Assembly (NCBI RefSeq): GCF_003173775.1
Contig: NZ_CP029552.1
Coordinates: 5,849,001-5,913,000 of the forward strand
Source: Methylobacterium sp. 17Sr1-1
Lineage (GTDB): Bacteria; Pseudomonadota; Alphaproteobacteria; Rhizobiales; Beijerinckiaceae
Direction of reading: 5' to 3'
DNA length: 64,000 bases
The notes under the pieces were generated by a model. That model worked only from the letters and a program-made list of their open reading frames with translations, made no database searches and was not told the DNA's origin. A program made the position numbers and the translations under genes. Shown here piece by piece: positions 9,752-18,385 of the stretch. Every line of letters starts with the position of its first letter. Positions within the stretch are counted from its first letter, which is position 1.

Positions 9752-10450
9752 ATGAGCCGGCCGGGCTTTTCAACCCGGACCGAGGTGGTGCCGGTCCTCG
9801 ACCTGCGCGGCGGCGTGGTGGTGCGGGCCCGGGCCGGCGACCGGGAGCGCTACGCGCCCATCGTGACGCCGCTCAGCCCCGGCCCCGCCCCCGCCGACGT
9901 GGCGCGCGGCCTCCTCGGCGCCTGGCCGGCGCGCCGGCTCTACGTCGCCGATCTCGACGCGATCATGGACGGGACGCCGCCCGACCTCGGCGCCTTGCGG
10001 GCGATCGCCGCGGCCTGCCCGGGGGTGGAGCTGTGGGTCGATGCGGGCTTTGCCACGGAAGGCGGCGTCGCTTCGTTCCTTGCCACGGGCCTCGGCCGGC
10101 CGGTGCTCGGCAGCGAGAGCCAGTCGGATGCGGCCCTGGTGCGCCGGCTCGGCGCCTCGGCGGTGCTCTCCCTCGACAGCCGCGACGGCGTGCGCCTCGG
10201 CGCGCCGGAGCTGCACGAGGACCCCGCGACCTGGCCGCCGGAGGTGATCGTGATGACCCTGTCGCGGGTCGGCAGCGGCGCGGGCCCGGACCTCGCCGGG
10301 CTCGCCGCCCTCAAGGCCCTGGCGCCGCGCACGGCCTTCTACGCTGCCGGGGGGCTGCGCGGGCCGGAGGACCTGCCGGCCCTGGCGGCGGCCGGCGCCG
10401 CCGGGGTGCTGGTCGCGAGCGCGATCCACGACGGGCGGCTGCGGGCCTGA
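9752..10450 (+). CDS. HisA/HisF-family TIM-barrel protein of the C1 island
   Basis: A 232-residue TIM barrel resembling phosphoribosylformimino isomerase HisA: VVPVLDLRGGVVVRA at the first strand, LYVADLDAIMDG, ELWVDAGFAT, and AAGGLRGPEDLPALAAAG near the end. It belongs to the hisA/hisF-related group found in methanogens and H4MPT-dependent methylotrophs rather than to a histidine operon. Presumably it acts in H4MPT or methylofuran synthesis, but the reaction is not known to me. It is divergent from the MfnF-like gene and convergent with fae. Confidence 0.8.
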   Translation: MSRPGFSTRTEVVPVLDLRGGVVVRARAGDRERYAPIVTPLSPGPAPADVARGLLGAWPARRLYVADLDAIMDGTPPDLGALRAIAAACPGVELWVDAGFATEGGVASFLATGLGRPVLGSESQSDAALVRRLGASAVLSLDSRDGVRLGAPELHEDPATWPPEVIVMTLSRVGSGAGPDLAGLAALKALAPRTAFYAAGGLRGPEDLPALAAAGAAGVLVASAIHDGRLRA

Positions 10451-10470
10451 GGGCGCGGAGAGGCGACCGG

Positions 10471-10503
10471 CAAAAAGAAGGGAGGGCCCGGTGGGGCCCT
10501 CCC
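10471..10503 (-). terminator. Intrinsic terminator downstream of fae
   Basis: Perfect 10-bp stem GGGAGGGCCC / GGGCCCTCCC with a GGTG loop. Read on the minus strand it is followed by CTTCTTTTTG, a U-rich tract, so it terminates leftward transcription from fae. On the plus strand no T-run follows. Confidence 0.75.
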
Positions 10504-10513
10504 GATGATGCGG

Positions 10514-10618
10514 TCAACGACCGAGGAAGATGGAGGCCAGTCGCTGGAACAGCCCCTGCGGCGGAGGCGGCGGGGGCGGCGGGGGAGGCGCCGCTGACTG
10601 TTCCGGACGGTTTCCTGT
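10514..10618 (-). other. In-frame polyproline reading frame behind the fae stop codon
   Basis: Directly after the fae TAG the same frame stays open for 34 codons and ends at TGA. It encodes TGNRPEQSAA, ten consecutive prolines, then QGLFQRLASIFLGR, an amphipathic end. There is no ATG, GTG or TTG near its beginning, so it could only be made by stop-codon readthrough, or it is a remnant of a longer gene. The rest of the 115-base gap before the terminator holds nothing else I recognise. Confidence 0.35.
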
Positions 10619-11134
10619 CTAAGCCACGTTCGCCGCGAAGGGGTGCTGGGCGGTCTTGTACTGCTGCGTGACCTCGGCGGCGGTCGGCGAGCCCTTGATG
10701 GCGCGCTGGATCGACAGCTTCGTGGCCTCGTAGTTGTACTTCTCGATCTTGGCGTCGTCGGCGGCTTCCCAGTGGATGAACACGCCGACCAGGATGTAGA
10801 GGTCGTCGGCCTCGGCGGCCGGGATGATGCCCTCGGCGACGCAATCCTGCACCGCCTTGGCGACGGCGTGCTGGGCCGGGCCGAACATCTGGACCGCCTG
10901 GCGGGCGTCGTTGATGGTGACCTTGTTGAACAGCAGGGTGTTGGGCTTGCACGGCAGGTTCGGCGCCACCACCGCGAGCAGGCTGGTGAAGCCGTGCTTG
11001 TTGTTGGTCAGGCTGTTGCAGAACGCCGTCTCGGCGGCGCTGCCGCGCGGGCCGATGATGAGGTCGATATGTGCTACCTCGTTGCCGTCACCGACGAGGG
11101 CTTCGCCCACCATCACCTTATTGATCGTCGCCAT
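10619..11134 (-). CDS. fae: Formaldehyde-activating enzyme
   Basis: A 171-residue enzyme that condenses formaldehyde with tetrahydromethanopterin to methylene-H4MPT, the entry step of formaldehyde oxidation, in the cytoplasm. The sequence is nearly the Methylobacterium archetype: [20 protein letters not shown] with the conserved His in [46 protein letters not shown] and [20 protein letters not shown]. It ends with TAG followed by an odd in-frame tail and a terminator. It has its own 220-base upstream gap, so it is probably transcribed strongly and separately from mch. Confidence 0.98.
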   Translation of the reverse strand: MATINKVMVGEALVGDGNEVAHIDLIIGPRGSAAETAFCNSLTNNKHGFTSLLAVVAPNLPCKPNTLLFNKVTINDARQAVQMFGPAQHAVAKAVQDCVAEGIIPAAEADDLYILVGVFIHWEAADDAKIEKYNYEATKLSIQRAIKGSPTAAEVTQQYKTAQHPFAANVA

Positions 11135-11354
11135 GTGGGGGTTCTCCCAGGTGTCGATAAGGTTAACCGGCCGCCGTTACAGTGCGACTCGGCCCCGCCA
11201 TCCTTGCTGTCGGCGTTCAGCCCGCGGCCGAACCGGTTCTCCGGATAGCGGCGCGACACTACAGCGCCGCTGAAGCGTGAACAAGGCTGGCAGCCCGGTA
11301 CAATGGTCCAGTCCGGCCGAGACGGCCGCAGATGAGCCGCATCGCGACTACGAC

Positions 11355-12224
11355 TTATTGGCGGGTTGCATTGGTCGAGACATCGTCCCCCGCCTTCAGG
11401 CGATCGAGCGCGTCGACGAACAGGGTCGCCACGGTGAGGTCGGCGCTGGTGCCGGGGTTGAACCCCGCCTCCTTGAGGGCGGAGTCGTGGGCGAGCAGGG
11501 CCGCCCGCGCGCCCTCCCCGAGGGCGAGCCCGCGCAAGGCGCCCTCGGCCTCCGCCCGCACCCGCTCGGCGGTGGCGGGGCCGAACTTGCGGGCGATGTG
11601 GCTGTCGGGGAAGCCGGTGAGGAAGGCGAGATGCACCGCCGTGGTGGTCCAGGGCTCGGGGAGGCCGGCCGCGCGCGCCACGGCCAGCGCCGGGAGCCCG
11701 GCGGTGAACAGGTCCTCGAACCCGGTGACGTAGGCGCGCGCGATGCGGTCGCGCGAGGCCGCCTCGCCCATGGCGGTCAGGATCGGCGGGGGCGCGTCCG
11801 TCGTCACGTCGTGGCGCTCCGCCCGGCCGAGCCCGCCGGGATTGGCGAGCCGGATCGCTGCGTAGAGGCCGGCGGCATCCGCCCGGTCGAGATCCGCCAG
11901 CACACCCCCCAGGGCCTGCCGGAGCGGGCCCGGCCGCTCGGCCGCGGCCGCGAGCGGGGCGCAGAGCAGCACGATGCCCAGATTGGTGTTCTGGCCGATT
12001 CCCGCCCGGGTGGCGGCGACCGCACCCTCGATCCGCGCCCCGACCCGGGCGCCCGCCGCCGCGAGGTGGGGGGCGGAGAGGAGTGCGCTCGTCTCGAAAT
12101 CCGCCACGCTCATCCGGTGCCCGGCGGCGTGGACGTGGACGTTGCCGGGCTTGATCGCCGCGAGCTCGGCCCGGCAGGCGGCGAGATAGGCTTGCTCGAT
12201 CGCCGTCGCGGTCAGGGGCCGCAT
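11355..12224 (-). CDS. Triphosphoribosyl-dephospho-CoA synthase-like protein (CitG/MdcB family)
   Basis: A 289-residue cytoplasmic protein of the CitG/MdcB family: AAIKPGNVHVHAAGHRMSVADF at the N-terminus (residues 22-43, KPGNVH being the family motif), GIGQNTNLGIVLLCAPLAAA in the middle, and ALKEAGFNPGTSADLTVATL near the end. CitG proper makes the prosthetic-group precursor of citrate lyase. In methylotrophs a paralogue travels with mch and fae and is thought to serve C1 cofactor synthesis; the reaction is not established. Its start overlaps the stop of the upstream ATP-grasp gene (TGATG). Confidence 0.85.
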   Translation of the reverse strand: MRPLTATAIEQAYLAACRAELAAIKPGNVHVHAAGHRMSVADFETSALLSAPHLAAAGARVGARIEGAVAATRAGIGQNTNLGIVLLCAPLAAAAERPGPLRQALGGVLADLDRADAAGLYAAIRLANPGGLGRAERHDVTTDAPPPILTAMGEAASRDRIARAYVTGFEDLFTAGLPALAVARAAGLPEPWTTTAVHLAFLTGFPDSHIARKFGPATAERVRAEAEGALRGLALGEGARAALLAHDSALKEAGFNPGTSADLTVATLFVDALDRLKAGDDVSTNATRQ

Positions 12225-13138
12225 CACGCCCCCTCGGCGACGAGGCGCGGCGCCGAGCCTGCCCGCAAAGCCGCCAGGAAGCCGGCGGCGACCTCCCGGG
12301 CGATGTCGACCGGTGTCACCTGCTGCAGGCCCGACCAGGCCGGCATGCTGTTGACCTCCAGCACCTGGAAGCCGCCCACCCCGTCCTCGACGAGGTCGAT
12401 CCCCGTGTAGCCGCAGCCGACCGCCGCGGCGGCCCGCTCCGCCAGCTCCGCGGCCCGGGCCGGCGGGCGCCAGGGCAGCGGCCGGCCGCCGCGGTGGACG
12501 TTGGTGATCCAGCCGTCGCCCTCCCGGATCATCCCGGCGACCGCCCGGCCGGCGCAGACGAAGACCCGGTAATCCTGGAAGGCCCCGTCGCGCCGGGCGA
12601 CGTAGCGCTGGAGGTAGTAGACCCGGCCGACCAGCTCTTCCGGCGGCAGCTCCTCGGGCCGGGCGATCATCTGCAGCCCCTCGCCCTGCGAGCCGAACAG
12701 GGGTTTCAGCACCAGGGGCCTTCCCGGTCCCGCCTCCCGGGCCACCACCTCGGCGGCGGCCTCGCGGCGCGAGAGCACGAAGGTCTCCGGCGTCGGGATG
12801 CGGTGGCGGGCGAGCAGCAGGCTCGTCATCGCCTTGTCGACCGAGCGCTCGATGGCGGCCGGCCCGTTCCACACCACGGTGCCGGCGGCTTCGAGCGCGT
12901 GCAGCACCCCGAGCCGCATCGTCGTCGCCTCGAAGGTGCCGCCCGCGATGGTGCGGAGCAGCACCCCGTCCGGCAGGTCGCCGCCGAAGCCCGGCACGCG
13001 CAGGGGCTCGGGATGCCCGGTCTCGACCGTGACGTCGGCGAGCGAGAACAGCACCGGCCTCGCGCCGAGGTCGTTGAGCGCCGCGAGAAGCTTCGCCTTG
13101 TGCCAGGCGCCGTTGTCGGCTGCGAGCCCGATTCGCAT
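12224..13138 (-). CDS. RimK-family ATP-grasp ligase (MptN-like)
   Basis: A 304-residue ATP-grasp enzyme. An N-terminal pre-ATP-grasp domain (MRIGLAADNGAWHKAKLL) precedes DKAMTSLLLARHRIPTPETF, the ATP-binding PLVLKPLFGSQGEGLQMIA, and the magnesium site GIDLVEDGVGGFQVLEVNSM. RimK-type enzymes add glutamate to proteins or cofactors. In this locus, 10 bases behind mch, the best guess is the glutamate ligase that finishes H4MPT or extends the glutamates of methylofuran. The substrate cannot be read from the sequence. Confidence 0.85.
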   Translation of the reverse strand: MRIGLAADNGAWHKAKLLAALNDLGARPVLFSLADVTVETGHPEPLRVPGFGGDLPDGVLLRTIAGGTFEATTMRLGVLHALEAAGTVVWNGPAAIERSVDKAMTSLLLARHRIPTPETFVLSRREAAAEVVAREAGPGRPLVLKPLFGSQGEGLQMIARPEELPPEELVGRVYYLQRYVARRDGAFQDYRVFVCAGRAVAGMIREGDGWITNVHRGGRPLPWRPPARAAELAERAAAAVGCGYTGIDLVEDGVGGFQVLEVNSMPAWSGLQQVTPVDIAREVAAGFLAALRAGSAPRLVAEGA

Positions 13139-13148
13139 GGGGCGGTCC

Positions 13149-14129
13149 TCAGGCGAAGGAGCGTGCGACCAGCTCCGGCACCAGCCGGCCGGCCCGGTGG
13201 CTATGGCCGGATCTGAGCGAGGTCACCACCGCCTCGGCCGGGCTGAACAGGTGCTTGTCGATGGCGTAGAAATCGCCGTTGAAGCGGGAAAAGATCTCCG
13301 CGAAGGGCGCGCCGTGATCGCGCGAGGTGGTGCTCGGCAGGGCCTCGGCGAGCGCCCTGGCGTCGGCGTCGTCCGCCTCGACGAAGAGCTGCACCCGCCC
13401 GCCATAGATGATCGCGTCGTTGGTGCGGCCCATCGCCTGGATGAAGTCCGGATGCGGCGGGCTCAGGGGCGCCGCGCCGATCCCGTCGACGATGGCGTTC
13501 AGGTCGAACCCGACCGAGTGCGCCTTGTGCAGGGCGACCTCCAGCACCCGGGCGACCACCTGGGTCGCGCCGGCGAGGCTCTGGGTGGGCGCGTACACGA
13601 AGGTGACGGCGTCGGGCTGGACGCCGGCGGCGTGAGCCACCTTGGCGATAACCGAGGCCGGCGGCGGGCTGCCCGATTCGAGCACCAGGGCGATGCGCGA
13701 GGCGGTGTCGCTGTAGGCCAGTTCCTCGAACAGGTGCTCGGCGGCCGCCGCCGCCCGGCCCGGACCGGAGCCGAGAGCGAAGAAGCCCGAATCCCCCTCC
13801 TCGTCGGCGAGGTTCCAGCCGGCATACTGGCTGCCGAGGCAGGCGAGCACCGGGTCGGTGCTGTGCACCGTCAGGGTGAAGGGCCAGGCCGCGAGAGGGC
13901 CGGCGGGTCCGACCGTCACGGTGCCGAGGCCGCCCAGGCAGATCTCGGCGATGCGCCGCCCGGCCTCGATCGAGCCCCGCGCCCCCGCCCCGGCATCGAT
14001 CAGCCGCGCCCCGTCCGGTGCCCGCGTCACGGCGAGCCGCAACCGGGTCGCGTCGTCGGCCAGGGCCTCGACCAGGGGGGCGGCGAGCGCGTTCACGCTC
14101 GGGCGGGACGGGGTGGCGGATGAGCTCAT
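13149..14129 (-). CDS. mch: Methenyltetrahydromethanopterin cyclohydrolase
   Basis: A 326-residue enzyme that interconverts methenyl-H4MPT and 5-formyl-H4MPT. Recognisable motifs: [53 protein letters not shown], and [20 protein letters not shown]. The ATG at 14129 is preceded by GAGGGAG at a good distance and is chosen over the longer frame from 14249. It heads a leftward unit with the RimK-like and CitG-like genes. The methylene-H4MPT dehydrogenase gene mtdB is not next to it in this window. Confidence 0.96.
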   Translation of the reverse strand: MSSSATPSRPSVNALAAPLVEALADDATRLRLAVTRAPDGARLIDAGAGARGSIEAGRRIAEICLGGLGTVTVGPAGPLAAWPFTLTVHSTDPVLACLGSQYAGWNLADEEGDSGFFALGSGPGRAAAAAEHLFEELAYSDTASRIALVLESGSPPPASVIAKVAHAAGVQPDAVTFVYAPTQSLAGATQVVARVLEVALHKAHSVGFDLNAIVDGIGAAPLSPPHPDFIQAMGRTNDAIIYGGRVQLFVEADDADARALAEALPSTTSRDHGAPFAEIFSRFNGDFYAIDKHLFSPAEAVVTSLRSGHSHRAGRLVPELVARSFA

Positions 14130-14270
14130 CGGTGACTCCCTCAAGGCCGCAGGCGGGGTGGTGCCCCGTCGTGGCCGGTCAGATCGGTCGGGGTCTGGGG
14201 CCCCGTTGGTGTAAAGTGCGGGATGCGTCTCCCACGCGGGCTCCCACATTCACGCCTCGGACAGTGCGCA

Positions 14271-14464
14271 TCCCCTCTCCCCGCGGGCGGGGACAGGGCT
14301 GTGTCCCCGTCCAAGGGACACAGCGAGGCGGCAGCCGATGGTGAGGGGGTGTTTCCGGCAGAGTCTCACGCGTCGAGACCCCTCACCCTCGCTCCGGCTG
14401 CGCCTCCGCTAGCCGTGCCCCCTGTACGGCGGCACGGCCCTCTCCCCGCCCGCGGGGAGAGGAG
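14271..14464. repeat. Inverted repeat around mch / ATP-grasp junction
   Basis: Two GC-rich arms, CCCTCTCCCCGCGGGCGGGG (from 14272) and CCCTCTCCCCGCCCGCGGGG (from 14438), each partly self-complementary, surround smaller stems such as GTGTCCC..GGGACAC (14301-14321). The right arm runs into the 3' end of the ATP-grasp gene and supplies its last codons. Similar CCCCTCTCCC motifs occur at 25881, 29821 and 55575. Confidence 0.7.
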
Positions 14465-15693
14465 ATTTCTCGCGAGACTTCGTCGAGCATGGAGCGGGGG
14501 CCGGCGAAAGCCAATGCGACGTCGGCCGTTGCCTCCAGCCGCGCCCGCAGCGCCGCAGCCCGCGCCGCAACGGCGCGCCGGGCCGCCGCCGCATCCACTC
14601 CCTCTGCCAGCACCGTGCAGACCGGCGCGCCTGCCTCGATGCGGCTGCCCGCGGGCGGCCGGTCCATCGTCCAGTCGGGCCAGTCGAGGGCTGGTACCGC
14701 GGGAATCTCGTTGCCGGCGTAGAGGATCTCGGTCGCGGCGGCGCCCGGCAGCGCCGGCTGGTACTCCGGCAGCCGGCCGCGCGCCGCCGCCAGGTGGGCC
14801 GCGAAGAGCGGCACCGATCCGCGGTCGAGCACGTCCAGGGTGGCGCCGGGCCGGGGATTGATCTCGAGCAGCCACCAGGCCTCGCTGTCGACGAGCAGGT
14901 CGGCGCTGACGAGGCCGCAGAGGCCCGTGGCGGCGACGAGCGCGGCGAGCGCCCGCTCGGCCGCCGCCCGCACCGTGGCCGGCAGCGGGGCCGGCCCGGC
15001 GGCGCCGGCGTAGCGGAACGGCCGGCCGGGTCCGGGCGCCGCCCATTGCTCGGTCACCGCCAGCACCGTGACGGCGCGGCCATCCGCCAGCGCGTTGAGG
15101 GAGCGGGGCCGGCCCGGCACGCGGCGCTGGAGGTAGGTGCCCGCCGGGAGCCGCCCCGGCAGAGCCGGGCGGATATGGCCTCCGCCCGAGGCGCCCCGCC
15201 GCTTCACGAGCCAGGTCTCCGGATCGGGCACCGGCGCGAGCGCGATCTCCGGGTGCGGGATGCCGAGGCGGCCGCACAGGGCGGCGAAGCGGCCCGGGTC
15301 CTTCAGCGCCGCGACGGCGTCGGGCGTCGCACCCAGCAGCGCGTAGCGCCCGGCGAGCCGCCGCATCAACCCCGGCGATCCCTCGAACCCCGAGCCGAGG
15401 ACGAGGCCGACGGGATGGCCCGCCTCCGCCGCGAGGTCGGCCAGCGCCGCCTCCACGCCCCGGGCTCCCGGCCCGGCGCCGAGGCGGCCGGGCACGCGGC
15501 GGTAGCCGGCGGCGAGCGCGCGGGTGTCCTCGTCGCCGAACAGGTCGGCGACGAAGGGGCGGTAGCCGGCGCGCCGCGCCGCGGCGGCGAGCGCCCGGCC
15601 CGATTGCGCCGCGATCAGGACCGGTGTCCCCGTCCCATCGCTGTCGGACGCGCAGGCCTTCCCCGCGCCCTCGCCGGTCTGGGCAGAGCCCAT
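14383..15693 (-). CDS. ATP-grasp ligase of the C1 island
   Basis: A 436-residue protein with an N-terminal Rossmann-like region (VLIAAQSGRALAAAARRAGY), then an ATP-grasp domain: TWLVKRRGASGGGHIRP, GLVSADLLVDSEAWWLLEIN and PRPGATLDVLDRG. The layout resembles archaeal MfnD (tyramine-glutamate ligase) and other carboxylate-amine ligases, so glutamylation in methylofuran synthesis is a reasonable guess, not proof. The last 25 or so residues (from EISSPRGRGEG) are encoded by the inverted repeat at 14383-14464 and look like an accidental extension. The ATG at 15693 is the longest start; later ones cannot be excluded. Confidence 0.75.
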   Translation of the reverse strand: MGSAQTGEGAGKACASDSDGTGTPVLIAAQSGRALAAAARRAGYRPFVADLFGDEDTRALAAGYRRVPGRLGAGPGARGVEAALADLAAEAGHPVGLVLGSGFEGSPGLMRRLAGRYALLGATPDAVAALKDPGRFAALCGRLGIPHPEIALAPVPDPETWLVKRRGASGGGHIRPALPGRLPAGTYLQRRVPGRPRSLNALADGRAVTVLAVTEQWAAPGPGRPFRYAGAAGPAPLPATVRAAAERALAALVAATGLCGLVSADLLVDSEAWWLLEINPRPGATLDVLDRGSVPLFAAHLAAARGRLPEYQPALPGAAATEILYAGNEIPAVPALDWPDWTMDRPPAGSRIEAGAPVCTVLAEGVDAAAARRAVAARAAALRARLEATADVALAFAGPRSMLDEVSREISSPRGRGEGRAAVQGARLAEAQPERG

Positions 15694-16084
15694 CGCCCGA
15701 ATCTCCTCCCGCGGCCAACAGGGGGCGCCACGATCGTGTCCCGAAGCGGATCGGGACCACCGGTCTGCGCCGCCTCATCCCCTACAGGGATCCGGGTCCG
15801 CCCGTCTCATGGACGTTGGTGCGGGCCGGCGCGCGGATCCGGCTGCCCCGGGAGGCCCGTCGGCAGAAGGACGGCGCCGGAGGAACGTCCATGCCATCTT
15901 GTCGATGCATGCGCGTCGCCGCCTTCGTTCGACACGGATTCGATGTCGTTGCGTGGCGATCGGCAGGCGCGCTCGGCCCGCTCTTGACGAAGAGTTTGCC
16001 CAGTTAAAAGGTGCGGTACGCCAATGCGGGCATCGTCGTGCCATCCGATCGGACGCCGTTCCGGCAAAGCCTCGAGCGTGGACC
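15694..16084. other. Divergent intergenic region
   Basis: About 390 bases between the leftward ATP-grasp gene and the rightward esterase gene. The sequence is less GC-rich around 15890-16060. I see no supported gene, strong hairpin or repeat; it presumably holds two promoters. Confidence 0.4.
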
Positions 16085-17146
16085 ATGAAGCGTAGGATCG
16101 CGGTCGTCCTGGCCCTGTGCGGTGCCGCCGCGTCGGTACAGGCGCAGTCGGACCAGACACGATCGAGCCATGGGCAGCCGAACCTGGAGTTGCGCGGGTT
16201 CGGCTCGTTCCATGTCGGGGGACGCGAGATCGCGATCACCGGTCGGCCGGTGAGAGAGATGCTGCTCACCCCGGGCGGGGCGCCGACCCGGGTCGATCCG
16301 AACGGGGTGTACGTCGTCGAGCAGATGTACGTGCAATACCTCGTGCCGGCCCGACGGCGGGGCGCCGTCCCGCTGCTGCTGTGGCACGGCGGCGGCCTGA
16401 CCGGCGTCGCGTACGAAACCACGCCCGACGGCAGGCCCGGATGGCTCGATTACTTCGTCCGGCGCGGCTGGGACACCTATGTCAGCGATGCCGTCGAGCG
16501 CGGCCGCGCCGGATTCCCGCCGCCCGGCGTGTTCGACGGCGATCCGGTCTTCGTCCCGAAGAATCGCCCGTTCGAGGCCTTCCGGATCGGGCAGGGCCCG
16601 GGAAGCTACGACGAGGACCCGGCCAAGCGCCGGCAGCTGCCGGGAAGCCAGTTCCCGATGGAGGGCTACGACGCTCTCCTCCGCCAGCAGGCGCCGCGCT
16701 GGACGACCACCGACGACGCCATCCTGCGCGCCTATCTGGCCGAGATCGACCGGGTCTGTCCCTGCGTCGTCCTGTTCCACAGCCAGGCCGGGCAGTTCGG
16801 CTTCAAGGCGGCGCAGCTGCGCCCGGACAAGGTGCGGGCCCTGGTCGCGGTGGAGCCCTCCGGCTTCGGCGAACCCGGACGGGCGGCCGCGCTCAAGGAC
16901 ATCCCGACCCTGGTCCTCTACGGCGACAACATCGAGCAGGACGCGCGGTGGCCGGTCATCCGGGGCAACGGCCTGAGATGGGTCGAGACCCAGAATGCCG
17001 CCGGCGGTCGTGCCGAGGTGATCCAGCTTCCCGCGCTCGGCATCCGGGGCAACAGCCACTTGATGATGATGGACCGGAACAACGCGCAGGTCGCGGGAGT
17101 CATCGCCGACTGGCTCCGCGACAAGGGTCTGGTCCAGGACGAGTGA
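16085..17146 (+). CDS. Secreted alpha/beta-hydrolase (esterase-like)
   Basis: A 353-residue protein with a signal peptide (MKRRIAVVLALCGAAASVQA, cleavage near residue 20). The hydrolase fold is indicated by PLLLWHGGGLTGVAYETTPD (oxyanion region), a nucleophile elbow FHSQAGQFG (Ser in HSQAG rather than GxSxG), the acid strand IPTLVLYGDNIEQD, and a late GNSHLMMMD, which would supply the catalytic His. It resembles the periplasmic esterases of unknown substrate common in rhizobiales. The long upstream frame from 15809 lacks family support. It does not look functionally tied to the C1 genes on both sides. Confidence 0.8.
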   Translation: MKRRIAVVLALCGAAASVQAQSDQTRSSHGQPNLELRGFGSFHVGGREIAITGRPVREMLLTPGGAPTRVDPNGVYVVEQMYVQYLVPARRRGAVPLLLWHGGGLTGVAYETTPDGRPGWLDYFVRRGWDTYVSDAVERGRAGFPPPGVFDGDPVFVPKNRPFEAFRIGQGPGSYDEDPAKRRQLPGSQFPMEGYDALLRQQAPRWTTTDDAILRAYLAEIDRVCPCVVLFHSQAGQFGFKAAQLRPDKVRALVAVEPSGFGEPGRAAALKDIPTLVLYGDNIEQDARWPVIRGNGLRWVETQNAAGGRAEVIQLPALGIRGNSHLMMMDRNNAQVAGVIADWLRDKGLVQDE

Positions 17147-17189
17147 TGCGGTGTCCCTGCGCCGCGCCGTTGCGCGGCGGGCTGCGCCG

Positions 17190-18236
17190 TCAGTCGACCT
17201 CCGCCCCGCGGTTGCGTCCGCGGGCGATGCGGAAGGTCAGGCCCGGATGGCGGGCGCACAACGACCCGACCAGTGCCTCGGCCTCCGCCGCGTCGCGGGT
17301 GAGCGCGAAGCCGGTCGGTCCCCAGGAGCTCTGGCCGTAGCCGGCGATGCCGGCGGCCTCGACGTCGGCGAGCGCCGCCGCCACCGCCGCGCTGGCGTAG
17401 CGCCCGCCCTGGTGGGGGGCGAAATAGTCGCCGATCCGGCGCTGGATGCCGGTGATCCCGGCGCCGAACCGCGCCAGATCCTCGGTGACCACGGCCGGCA
17501 GCACCTGCATCAGCACCGTGCGGCAGATCTCGGCCGCCTCCGGCGCGGGGAAGCGGGGCAACTCCCGGAAGGCCCGGCGCTCCTCGGCCCCGTGCACGCC
17601 TGTGCGGCCGGCATCGAGGATCAGCACCACCCGCCAGGATTCGGGGAAGGGCAGCCGCGCGATCACCGGCGGGGGTGCGTCGCTGTCGTCGCGCCCGCCA
17701 TCGACGATCAGGCCGCCGGTGACGAAGGCGGCGAGCCCGACGCCGGAGCGATTGCCGCGGTCGAGGGCGTCGGCGAAGGCGGAAGGCACGAAGGGCGCGC
17801 CGTGGAGCGCGGCGAGGGCCGCTGCGACCGAGAGGGCGAGTTGCGTGCCCGAGCCGAAACCCGCATGGGCCGGGATCGCCTCCGCGAGGTGGAAGTCTCC
17901 GGCCTCCGGCACGCCGAGATGGCGGGCGGCGAGCGCCGCGTAGGCGCGCACCCGCTCGTACTCGGCGGCGATGCCGGGAGCCTCAGTGCCGGTGACCGTC
18001 AGGGTGTCGGCGCGGGTGGCGGTGAGGTCGAGGCCGGGCGCGTCGAGCCCGAGCCCGATGCTGCCGAAGCGCCGCCCGAGCCCGCCATGCAGGTCGAGGA
18101 AGCCGAAATGCAGCCGGGCCGGGGCGCGCACCCGCACCCTCGCCCGCGCTGGTCCCGTCTCGTGCGCCAAACCGGCCTCGCTTCCTGCCCCGGATGCCTC
18201 GGTGCCCGCGTCGTCCCCGGGGCCGGACTGTCCCAC
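17190..18236 (-). CDS. mptG: Beta-ribofuranosylaminobenzene 5'-phosphate synthase
   Basis: GHMP-kinase-fold enzyme that makes beta-RFAP from 4-aminobenzoate and PRPP, the committing step of methanopterin synthesis. Motifs: VRVRAPARLHFGFLDLHG at the first strand, the glycine-rich IPAHAGFGSGTQLALSVAAA, VILDAGRTGVHG, and IAGYGQSSWGPTGFALT near the end. The start is uncertain. The open frame begins at 18464, inside fhcB. ATG 18356, GTG 18236 and TTG 18170 are all possible. I give 18236 because the family is usually about 320-350 residues long and the upstream codons look non-coding. It is divergent from fhcB. Confidence 0.88.
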   Translation of the reverse strand: MGQSGPGDDAGTEASGAGSEAGLAHETGPARARVRVRAPARLHFGFLDLHGGLGRRFGSIGLGLDAPGLDLTATRADTLTVTGTEAPGIAAEYERVRAYAALAARHLGVPEAGDFHLAEAIPAHAGFGSGTQLALSVAAALAALHGAPFVPSAFADALDRGNRSGVGLAAFVTGGLIVDGGRDDSDAPPPVIARLPFPESWRVVLILDAGRTGVHGAEERRAFRELPRFPAPEAAEICRTVLMQVLPAVVTEDLARFGAGITGIQRRIGDYFAPHQGGRYASAAVAAALADVEAAGIAGYGQSSWGPTGFALTRDAAEAEALVGSLCARHPGLTFRIARGRNRGAEVD

Positions 18237-18385
18237 GCCGCCCGCCGGATGGGCAACTCGGGATCGGCGGATATCTGGCCGCCGGCCTTGGTGCGAAGCC
18301 GGACTTTCGGGGGACTTGCCTGCCCCGGCGCCCGGATGCGACCGTCCGCGATGCATGGTTGCGCGGCCGGAGTGGGCGAGGGCGG

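Noticed and set aside
11355..12872. 505-codon frame extending the CitG-like protein upstream
   Set aside because: The extra N-terminus is antisense-free but out of frame with the RimK-like gene it covers; the TGATG junction at 12224 explains the start.
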